Shown here: positions 44,448 to 50,997 of the stretch, piece by piece
Layout: each line of letters starts with the position of its first letter
How positions within the stretch are numbered: the first letter of the stretch is position 1
Assembly (NCBI GenBank): GCA_910585625.1
Contig: CAJUFQ010000002.1
Coordinates: forward strand, 1-64,000
Length of the DNA stretch: 64,000 nucleotides
Direction of reading: 5' to 3'
Source of the DNA: an uncultured Lachnospiraceae bacterium
GTDB taxonomy: Bacteria > Bacillota > Clostridia > Lachnospirales > Lachnospiraceae
Position numbers and translations under genes: made by a program
Notes under the pieces: generated by a model
Told to the model about the DNA's origin: nothing
The model's input: only the letters and a program-made list of their open reading frames with translations
Database searches by the model: none

Positions 44448-45131
44448 TCAAATCCCCCACTTCCTGCGGTATCCAGCCAGAATCGCCGTCGGCTCTTTGA
44501 TCCTGCCGATACAATTTGCCGCACTTTCTGCCTGTCCTGTAATGATGCAGATATCCGCCATCTCACAATATACGACTTCTTCCCCTGGGCAGAGCTGATC
44601 CAGATAATTGAGCATGGCAAAGGCTTGCGCGAACCTCCGTTTTTCTTTGAGCAGCATCGCCATTTTAAGCGCTGCGTCCCCTTTCTCGAAAGAGGAGGTG
44701 TATATGAGGTGCATCAAAAAATAAGAGGATACCGGATTTTTCTCCAAAAAATCCAGAAATAAGTCATTCTCATCAAAAAATTCCAGCTTCCACATCACGA
44801 ATTTGGCCTGCAGGAAACGCCGCCTCGCCTCCTTCATGGTATGGATGCCGGCCAGAATATTCTCCTCACAGTGATTCTTCCGTTCATCACGGTAGATGCA
44901 TAGGACAACGTTCATAATCGCCGCCTCTGAGTCCAGGTTACAGACCTTGCGGAATTTATCTGTCTCTTGGTAGCTCAGCAGTTCCTCATACGCCTTCTTC
45001 TCGAGAAAACAGTCTATTTCTTCCCGATAATTGGCATATTCCTGCCGAAGCCTTGCATTCTCTTTTTCCCGCCGCCTTTCTTTCGTTACCTTCTCCTCTG
45101 CACAGGCTCTCTCTATCCCATCCGTACCCAT
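44448..45131 (-). CDS. TPR-like helical protein, first gene of the glycan run
   Basis: 227 residues, almost entirely helical, highly charged at the N-terminus (KERRREKENARLRQEY, probable coiled coil), then repeat-like helices ending in FAQAFAMLNYLDQLCPGEEVVYCEMADICIITG, which looks like TPR pairs. No enzyme motif. GGGAGG lies before the ATG. TPR proteins often pair with flagellin glycosyltransferases or chaperones; that is a guess here. It is the most upstream gene of the minus-strand run. Confidence 0.6.
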   Translation of the reverse strand: MGTDGIERACAEEKVTKERRREKENARLRQEYANYREEIDCFLEKKAYEELLSYQETDKFRKVCNLDSEAAIMNVVLCIYRDERKNHCEENILAGIHTMKEARRRFLQAKFVMWKLEFFDENDLFLDFLEKNPVSSYFLMHLIYTSSFEKGDAALKMAMLLKEKRRFAQAFAMLNYLDQLCPGEEVVYCEMADICIITGQAESAANCIGRIKEPTAILAGYRRKWGI

Positions 45132-45276
45132 CTGCTTCCTCCCTATCGAACAAGAAATTGCTCACGTTGCCTTGGTTTTTCCGCAATCTATGATATAATA
45201 TGGAAAACTGATACGTTCCTTTCAGACTATCAGTTCCTATAAAGATATATTATACACTATTTCCTGGAGGTAAGCT
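45132..45276. promoter_or_regulatory. Divergent promoter region between the glycan operon and the CgeB triplet
   Basis: A 145-base gap separates divergent genes. On the plus strand TTGGTT (45172-45177), 16 bases, then a perfect TATAAT (45194-45199) make a fair sigma-A promoter for the three glycosyltransferases. An inverted repeat AACTGATA/TATCAGTT (45206-45213 and 45228-45235, 14-base loop) lies just downstream of that -10 and could be an operator or a leader hairpin. For the minus strand I see AT-rich -10-like boxes but no convincing -35, and no sigma-D box. Confidence 0.5.
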
Positions 45277-46446
45277 ATGCATTTTTTATTTATCCGCGTA
45301 AAAAATTCCAGCTATGATATTCCCTGGACATTACTGGAAATGGGGAAACAGGTAGACATCTACCCCCATGCCGAATTCGATCCGCTGGTCCCCATTCCTG
45401 AGCAGTTTGAGATACTGGAACAGTTCCTGTCCGGGCATGAGTTCAACTGCCTGATTTCTTATCTTTTTGTGCCGGAAATATCCGATATCTGCCAGCAGAT
45501 GGGGCTTACTTATATTGGCTGGGTTTATGATTCCCCGCTGATGTCCCTGTTCCACCCGGCAGTGAAAAATCCCTGCAACTATCTGTTCGTTTTTGACCGC
45601 GCAGAATATGAACATATGCTGCCTTACGGCATTCCCCATCTGTACTATCTTCCGCTGGGAGTGAACCTCTCGCGTACCGGCGCGCTCAATATCAGCCCGG
45701 AAGACGAGGAACAGTTTACCTGTGATATATCTTTTATTGGCAACCTCTATGAGCAGAATTCTTATAACAGTTTTATTTCCCAGTTCCCGGAATCTATTGC
45801 CGCGGAACTCAAACTATACCTTTTAAAAAACCTCTGCAGATGGCACGACGTCAGGCCCTGGCCCAGGGTGTCTGAGAAAGCGGCGGCGTTTATGTCTGAA
45901 ACCTTCGGCGCCAATTTCTGGAACCGCCAGCATATGGATCTTGACTTATACCTGGGGCTTTTGTTCCTTTCTCGGAAGCTTGCGGAAATGGAGCGGATTA
46001 CGGTACTGAATGCCCTTTCAGAACATCATACCGTCGATTTGTATACCCGCAGCAGCCGCCGTAATCTTCCAAAAGTGCAAGTACATGAGGGGGTTGATTA
46101 TTATACGGAGATGAACAAGATTTTCTACTTAAGCCGCATCAACCTTAATATCACGCTTCCCTCCATTGAAACCGGCTTGCCTCAGCGAATCCTCGACATC
46201 ATGGGCTCCGGGGGCTTCGTATTGACCAATTACCAACAGGAAATTGAAGATTACTTTGAGATTGGTAAGGAGATTGAAGTCTTTCACGACTTGGACGAGC
46301 TGCTGGAAAAAACCTCCTATTACCTTTCTCATGAGAAGGAACGGCTACGGATTGCAATGGGCGGATATCAGAAAGTCCGCGAGCGCTTTTCCTATATGCA
46401 TCAGCTGCAGCAAATACTAAAAACCGTTGAGGAGGACAAACCATGA
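45277..46446 (+). CDS. CgeB-like glycosyltransferase, paralogue 1 of 3
   Basis: 389 residues, GT-B fold of the DUF3880/Glyco_trans_1_2 type. N-terminal domain: IGWVYDSPLMSLFHP and NYLFVFDRAEYEHM. C-terminal domain: SRINLNITLPSIETGLPQRILDIMGSGGFVLTNYQQEIEDYF, typical of spore-maturation CgeB and flagellar glycosyltransferases. SD TGGAGG precedes the ATG. Its stop overlaps the next start (ATGA). The three genes share gene order, length and motifs and clearly arose by tandem duplication. No membrane segment; a cytosolic role on flagellin is likely. Confidence 0.83.
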   Translation: MHFLFIRVKNSSYDIPWTLLEMGKQVDIYPHAEFDPLVPIPEQFEILEQFLSGHEFNCLISYLFVPEISDICQQMGLTYIGWVYDSPLMSLFHPAVKNPCNYLFVFDRAEYEHMLPYGIPHLYYLPLGVNLSRTGALNISPEDEEQFTCDISFIGNLYEQNSYNSFISQFPESIAAELKLYLLKNLCRWHDVRPWPRVSEKAAAFMSETFGANFWNRQHMDLDLYLGLLFLSRKLAEMERITVLNALSEHHTVDLYTRSSRRNLPKVQVHEGVDYYTEMNKIFYLSRINLNITLPSIETGLPQRILDIMGSGGFVLTNYQQEIEDYFEIGKEIEVFHDLDELLEKTSYYLSHEKERLRIAMGGYQKVRERFSYMHQLQQILKTVEEDKP

Positions 46447-47630
46447 GACTGCTTTTTTACCGCTATGGCAGCATCTGTGAGCCGGATGTCATTGATGGAT
46501 TTCAGGAACTAGGGCATACTGTGGCGGAAATCACTACGGAAATAACCAACAAATCTCTCTCTCCGCAGGAATCCATCCAGATTGTCAGCAACACCCTGCT
46601 GGAACATCCGGCAGATTTTGTGTTCAGCATTAACTTTTTCCCATTCTTAAGCGAAGTATGCAACATCTTCAAGATTCCCTACCTCTGCTGGAGCGTGGAC
46701 TCGCCGGTCATGGAACTGTTTGCAACTTCCATCACGCATCCGTGCAACCGTATTTTCCTGTTTGACCGGGCACAGTATGGAGAAATCGAACCTCTGAACC
46801 CGGGCCATGTGTTCCATCTGCCCCTGGCAGTCAACATCAAGCAGAAGCAAGGCAGTATCTGCGCCGCTTCTGCCCACGCGCGCAGAAAATTTTCTTCTGA
46901 TATTTCATTTGTGGGTTCACTCTATACAGAAAAATGCCCGTATGACAGGCTGGACAATCCCCCGGACTACCTGCTGGGCTACCTGAATGGGCTGATGGAG
47001 GCGCAGCTTCGGATTTACGGCGGGTTTCTCGTAGAGGATCTGCTGACGGATGAGATGGTAGAAGAATTCAAGGCACATTTGCCGGGATTCTTCACCTATC
47101 CCTTCGATTCTTACCTGACAGATAAAAAAACCACGGCACAGCTCTATATCGGCAGCAAGATTTCTGCCATGGAACGGCTGCGGGTAATGGAGCTACTGTC
47201 AGCACGGTTTGCGGTAGACCTTTATACGGCAAGCGATACTTCCAGCCTGCCTCATGTCCGCAACTGCGGCCTGGCAAAGACGCTGGAAGAAATGCCCATC
47301 ATTTTCCACAACAGCAAAATCAACCTAAACATTACTTCCAAGCCCATCCGCAGCGGCCTGCCATTGCGCATTTTTGATATTTTAGGGTGCGGCGGTTTCC
47401 TACTTACGAACTTCCAGCCAGAACTGCCGGAATTTTTCACGCCGGATGAAGATCTTGTATATTATGAGAATTTGGAAGACCTCGCCGCCAAGGCAGAATA
47501 TTATCTGCATCATGAGTCCCGGCGGAAGGAAATTGCAGAACACGGCTTTGAAACAGTAAAGACATATCATACCTATCCCATCCGCTTGGAGCAGATGCTG
47601 GGTATGGCTTTCCGACAGGATGTTGATTGA
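46443..47630 (+). CDS. CgeB-like glycosyltransferase, paralogue 2 of 3
   Basis: 395 residues with the same organisation as its neighbours: CWSVDSPVMELFATSITHPCN, IFLFDRAQYGEIEPL, then NSKINLNITSKPIRSGLPLRIFDILGCGGFLLTNFQPELPEFF. Start ATG overlaps the preceding stop by four bases, so the pair is translationally coupled. Divergence from paralogues 1 and 3 is substantial outside the motifs, which suggests different donors or acceptors rather than a recent copy. Confidence 0.83.
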   Translation: MRLLFYRYGSICEPDVIDGFQELGHTVAEITTEITNKSLSPQESIQIVSNTLLEHPADFVFSINFFPFLSEVCNIFKIPYLCWSVDSPVMELFATSITHPCNRIFLFDRAQYGEIEPLNPGHVFHLPLAVNIKQKQGSICAASAHARRKFSSDISFVGSLYTEKCPYDRLDNPPDYLLGYLNGLMEAQLRIYGGFLVEDLLTDEMVEEFKAHLPGFFTYPFDSYLTDKKTTAQLYIGSKISAMERLRVMELLSARFAVDLYTASDTSSLPHVRNCGLAKTLEEMPIIFHNSKINLNITSKPIRSGLPLRIFDILGCGGFLLTNFQPELPEFFTPDEDLVYYENLEDLAAKAEYYLHHESRRKEIAEHGFETVKTYHTYPIRLEQMLGMAFRQDVD

Positions 47631-47665
47631 CTTATTCAGAAAGATAACTTTTCAGGAGGATTTTT

Positions 47666-48844
47666 ATGGACATTTTATTTATTGACTGGGAATGTTTTGG
47701 CAAAGTGGACGCCGTCTTCACCTTCGAGCAGCTAGGCTACAAGCTGACCATGTTTTCCCACAAAGACTACCAGCAGCGCATCAGCCCGGAATTTGACAAA
47801 GACTTTGACGATGCTGTCCGGCACAAGAAGTTCAAGTTCTGCTTTTCTTTTAACTTCTATCCGGTGGTTGCGGAAGGATGTAAACGGCACGACATCCCAT
47901 ATCTTGCACTGGTATACGACAGCCCTTATGTGCCGTTGTACTCCTACACTATCATCTATCCCACAAACCATGTGTTCCTATTTGACAAGCAGGAATACCT
48001 GAAACTGCAGGGCATGGGCATCCGCACTGTGCATTATACGCCTCTTCCTGTCAATGCCACGATTATCGACTTCCTTGCGAAAAAGCAGTTTGACCGTGGG
48101 AAATGTACCTGTGACGTTTCTTTTGTAGGCGCCTTATACAATGAAGCCCACAATTTCTACGAGAGGCTTGCCAACGTCAATGCATATACCAAAGGCTATC
48201 TGGACGCCGTCATCGAAGCGCAGCTTAAGATTTATGGCTATAACTTCCTGGAAGAAGTGCTGACCGGAGACGTCCTACAGGAAATGCTCCGAGTCTCACC
48301 TTATGCCAGTGACAGATACGGCGTAGAAACACCGGAATATATCTATGCCAATTATTACCTGGGACGTAAAGTCACTTCCCTGGAACGCATCCGGCTATTG
48401 ACTGCAATCGGCGAGCGGTTCCCCAATAAGCTCAAGCTCTTCACGCTGAACAAAAAAGCACGGATTCCCCATGTCCGCAACATGGGCGCGACAGATTACT
48501 ATGCAGAGATGCCTTATGTCTTCGCCAACAGCAAGATTAACCTAAACATTACGTTAAAGAGCATACAATCCGGCATCCCTCTGCGTGCCATGGACATTAT
48601 GGGCGCAGGAGGCTTCCTGCTGACGAACTTCCAGGCAGACTTCCTGGACTACTTCATCCCGGATGAAGATTTTGTCTATTACAATGACGCAGACGATTTA
48701 CTGGATAAGATAGAATACTACCTCTCCCATGAGAAGGAGCGGAAAGAAATTGCCCGGAACGGCCATCAGAAAGTGAAGGAAAACCATAGTTTTGAAAAGC
48801 GCTTCCGTCACATGCTGACCGTCACCGGATTACAAGAACAATAG
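47666..48844 (+). CDS. CgeB-like glycosyltransferase, paralogue 3 of 3
   Basis: 392 residues. LALVYDSPYVPLYSYTIIYPTNHVFLFDKQEYLKL in the first domain and NSKINLNITLKSIQSGIPLRAMDIMGAGGFLLTNFQADFLDYF in the second repeat the family pattern. SD AGGAGG precedes the ATG, 35 bases after paralogue 2. Its stop codon lies within the left arm of a long hairpin. It is convergent with fliC. Confidence 0.83.
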   Translation: MDILFIDWECFGKVDAVFTFEQLGYKLTMFSHKDYQQRISPEFDKDFDDAVRHKKFKFCFSFNFYPVVAEGCKRHDIPYLALVYDSPYVPLYSYTIIYPTNHVFLFDKQEYLKLQGMGIRTVHYTPLPVNATIIDFLAKKQFDRGKCTCDVSFVGALYNEAHNFYERLANVNAYTKGYLDAVIEAQLKIYGYNFLEEVLTGDVLQEMLRVSPYASDRYGVETPEYIYANYYLGRKVTSLERIRLLTAIGERFPNKLKLFTLNKKARIPHVRNMGATDYYAEMPYVFANSKINLNITLKSIQSGIPLRAMDIMGAGGFLLTNFQADFLDYFIPDEDFVYYNDADDLLDKIEYYLSHEKERKEIARNGHQKVKENHSFEKRFRHMLTVTGLQEQ

Positions 48845-48885
48845 GAAAGGCCTTGTCACACTTTCGCGTGACAAGGCCTTTCCTA
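48842..48885 (+). terminator. Long perfect hairpin at the end of the CgeB triplet
   Basis: A perfect 18-bp stem with an 8-base loop (48860-48867); the left arm begins with the stop codon of the last glycosyltransferase. It is followed by TATAAGG rather than a U-run, so termination may be intrinsic but weak, or the stem may protect the transcript's 3' end. Confidence 0.6.
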
Positions 48886-48890
48886 TAAGG

Positions 48891-48922
48891 TTAAAAACGA
48901 GGCCGGGAAACCCGACCTCGTT
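48891..48922 (-). terminator. Rho-independent terminator of fliC
   Basis: A 12-bp GC-rich stem (48896-48907 with 48911-48922, one G-U pair) and 3-base loop, read on the minus strand about 20 bases after the flagellin stop and followed by a run of five Ts. Confidence 0.85.
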
Positions 48923-48944
48923 CTCATGATAGTCACTACTATGA

Positions 48945-49757
48945 TTAGCCAAGTAAGGACAAAACGCCCTGGTTAGACTGATTAGCCTGTGCAAGCATAG
49001 ACTGGCCAGCCTGTGCAAGAATGTTGTTCTTGCTGTACTCAACCATCTCTTCTGCCATATCAACGTCACGGATACGAGACTCAGCAGCAGATGTGTTCTC
49101 GGAAATGTTATCCAAGTTAGAGATTGTATGCTCTAATCTGTTCTGAAGAGCGCCGAGGTAAGATCTCTGATCAGATACTAACTTGATAGCGCTCTGGATT
49201 GCATTCATAGCGGAACCAGCAGCTGCATAAGAGCTAACTTCCAGTCCTGTAACACCCAATGTACCAGCGTCCATGTTGCTGATGTGGATGGAAATCTTCT
49301 GTCCAGATAAGGAACCTACCTGAAGGTTCTTGCCTGTGAATGTTCCGTCTAACAGGTTCATGGTGTTGAACTGTGTTGTAGACTGAATTCTTGTGATTTC
49401 AGACTGTAACTGCTGAATTTCCTTGTTGATAGCGTCGCGGTCAACAGAGGTGTTGCTGTCGTTAGCTGCCTGTGTAGCCAGCTCGTTCATTCTCTGAAGG
49501 ATGGAGTGAGCTTCGTTCAAAGCACCTTCAGCAACCTGGATTAAGGAAACACCGTCCTGAGCGTTAGAAGAAGCTTTGTTCAAGCCTTTAATCTGCTGTC
49601 TCATTTTCTCAGAAATAGATAATCCAGCAGCGTCATCGCCTGCGCGGTTGATTCTGTAACCAGAAGATAATTTCTCAGTTGACTTTGCCTGATTGCCAGT
49701 TGTGATGCCTAACATTCTGTTAGCGTTCATAGCTGTAAGATTGTGTTGTACTACCAT
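48945..49757 (-). CDS. fliC: Flagellin
   Basis: 270 residues from the ATG at 49757 with AAGGAGGAA seven bases upstream; the in-frame ATG at 49799 lies in the leader. The N-terminal D0/D1 (VVQHNLTAMNANRML, SSGYRINRAGDDAAGLSISEKMR) and C-terminal D1/D0 (AAESRIRDVDMAEEMVEYSKN, ending GVLSLLG) are complete, and almost no D2/D3 lies between. This is therefore a minimal flagellin whose exposed part is the short middle segment and D1 loops. It is the probable acceptor of the glycan made by the island. It has its own sigma-D promoter and terminator, and is the only flagellin in the window. Confidence 0.97.
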   Translation of the reverse strand: MVVQHNLTAMNANRMLGITTGNQAKSTEKLSSGYRINRAGDDAAGLSISEKMRQQIKGLNKASSNAQDGVSLIQVAEGALNEAHSILQRMNELATQAANDSNTSVDRDAINKEIQQLQSEITRIQSTTQFNTMNLLDGTFTGKNLQVGSLSGQKISIHISNMDAGTLGVTGLEVSSYAAAGSAMNAIQSAIKLVSDQRSYLGALQNRLEHTISNLDNISENTSAAESRIRDVDMAEEMVEYSKNNILAQAGQSMLAQANQSNQGVLSLLG

Positions 49758-49763
49758 AATATA

Positions 49764-49798
49764 TTCCTCCTTGAATGTACTGCAGCTTCCATGCTGCA
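49764..49798 (-). promoter_or_regulatory. Putative CsrA-binding leader of fliC (GGA-loop hairpin plus Shine-Dalgarno)
   Basis: On the minus strand TGCAGC and GCTGCA (49781-49798) form a 6-bp perfect stem whose six-base loop is ATGGAA, containing the GGA core of CsrA sites. Fifteen bases further the Shine-Dalgarno AAGGAGGAA (49764-49772) gives a second GGA. This two-site layout is the one by which CsrA represses hag in Bacillus subtilis; csrA and fliW are encoded 4 kb away. Confidence 0.65.
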
Positions 49799-49892
49799 TT
49801 TGATTTGGGATTGTGACCTTCTCTTCTGGCCGTACGCTCCTTCCGAGTCAATCACTGAAGTTTTAAGTAATTACTTTCTTTACTTGTAACAT

Positions 49893-49919
49893 ATATCGGA
49901 GACTTTCTTTGATACTTTA
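49893..49919 (-). promoter_or_regulatory. Sigma-D (sigma-28) promoter of fliC
   Basis: Minus strand: TAAA (49919-49916), exactly 15 bases, then TCCGATAT (49900-49893), close to the consensus TAAA-N15-GCCGATAW. Transcription would begin near 49886, giving a leader of about 130 bases. The remaining part of the 192-base gap up to the fliT-like gene is AT-rich and holds nothing else clear. Confidence 0.88.
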
Positions 49920-49949
49920 CACCTGATTTTCATTTTTTTTAAATTTTTT

Positions 49950-50429
49950 CTAATTTTTTTTATCCATAAATTGCGAGTCTATGACATTGAGATTCGCCAT
50001 GCTCTTATAATACTGGCTTGCCACCCTATTGCTGGCCCGCGCCTTGCGGATGCCCTTCTTCACAGACGAAAACTTCTTGACGGCAAGGTCTCTGTTCCTC
50101 TGTTCCTGCGCCTGCACAGTTGCACTCTTATCCGTAATATCCGTAATCAGCTTCTGCATCCGGCGTATCTCTTCTTTATAAGATTCCTTATCCTCCTGCA
50201 GCACTGACTTTACCCTGTTATAAATCTGCTGAAACCCCTCGTCCAGCTCATTCAGCTGATCTACGAGGCTGCTCTTCTCCTGCATGTTTTCTTCCAGCCT
50301 GTCTGGATCCGAACTCTCATCCATGAACAAAATCTTCTGCTCCTTGTTCTTGGCCATAATCTTATCCAGTATCTCATTTTTCTTCTCCAGGCTTTGAACC
50401 AATACCGCTATATACTCTTTGTCCTGCAT
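49950..50429 (-). CDS. FliT/FlgN-like flagellar export chaperone (tentative)
   Basis: 159 residues, strongly helical and coiled-coil (VQSLEKKNEILDKIMAKNKEQ, RRMQKLITDITDKSATVQAQEQRN), with a C-terminal VASQYYKSMANLNVIDSQF that resembles the tail of FlgN/FliT-like proteins in Lachnospiraceae. It lies between fliS and fliC, where fliT is commonly found. A terminator between fliS and this gene suggests partial read-through or a separate promoter, although I see no clear one. SD GAGGAGG. Confidence 0.65.
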   Translation of the reverse strand: MQDKEYIAVLVQSLEKKNEILDKIMAKNKEQKILFMDESSDPDRLEENMQEKSSLVDQLNELDEGFQQIYNRVKSVLQEDKESYKEEIRRMQKLITDITDKSATVQAQEQRNRDLAVKKFSSVKKGIRKARASNRVASQYYKSMANLNVIDSQFMDKKN

Positions 50430-50489
50430 ACTTTCCTCCTCTCGTTGGGCAAGCCCTGCTTTCTGTCATTCTTATGCTCCCCTGCGCAT

Positions 50490-50525
50490 AAAAAGGACTA
50501 CTGCAATGCAGCATTGCAATAGCCC
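50490..50525 (-). terminator. Rho-independent terminator after fliS
   Basis: Minus strand: a 14-bp stem (two G-U pairs) with a 3-base loop (50509-50511), followed by TTTTT, starting 17 bases after the fliS stop. It should limit transcription from the flaG promoter into the fliT-like gene. Confidence 0.82.
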
Positions 50526-50541
50526 CATCTATCCGGCATTC

Positions 50542-50916
50542 CTATTCCTTGGCCTTCTGCATGACCTCTTTCCAGGTATCACGCATCGTGCGCAGATGCT
50601 TAAGCACCTCTTCCAAAACCTCTTTATCTTTCTTGATATTGGCTTCTACCAGCCTGTCATAGACATATACATAGACATTCTCAAAATCTTCTGCTACCGC
50701 ATATTTGTGGTTCAGGGTTGCCCGGAACTCCTCTATAATCCTCTCAACTTTTACGATATTATCATGCGCCTTCTGAATCTCTCCCTGCTCGATGGCAGAA
50801 ATCGCAATATTGCAGAACTTGATGGCGCCTTCATATAACATCAAAGTCAGTTCCCCGGGAGATGCTGTCATAATCTTATTTCTGTTGTAAGCTGCGTAAC
50901 CCTGGTTTGCATTCAT
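50542..50916 (-). CDS. fliS: Flagellin export chaperone FliS
   Basis: 124 residues. GYAAYNRNKIMTASPGELTLMLYEGAIKFC at the start and the helical bundle after it are the FliS pattern. It binds the C-terminal helices of flagellin in the cytosol and delivers it to the export gate; it also binds FliW in Bacillus-type systems. It follows fliD in the flaG operon with an SD GGAGGAAA before the ATG. Confidence 0.95.
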   Translation of the reverse strand: MNANQGYAAYNRNKIMTASPGELTLMLYEGAIKFCNIAISAIEQGEIQKAHDNIVKVERIIEEFRATLNHKYAVAEDFENVYVYVYDRLVEANIKKDKEVLEEVLKHLRTMRDTWKEVMQKAKE

Positions 50917-50957
50917 CTTTATTTCCTCCTTGAAATAAATAATGTTAGATATTGTAC

Positions 50958-50983
50958 AAATGCCCGGGCATGCCCGGGCATTT
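50958..50983 (-). repeat. 26-base perfect palindrome between fliD and fliS
   Basis: AAATGCCCGGGCA followed by its exact complement, built from two direct copies of the self-complementary TGCCCGGGCA. In RNA it could form one long hairpin or two alternative ones, followed by UUUGUAC. It may act as an attenuator or processing site that sets fliS level relative to fliD. Confidence 0.6.
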
Positions 50984-50997
50984 GCTCTCTTCGCTTA

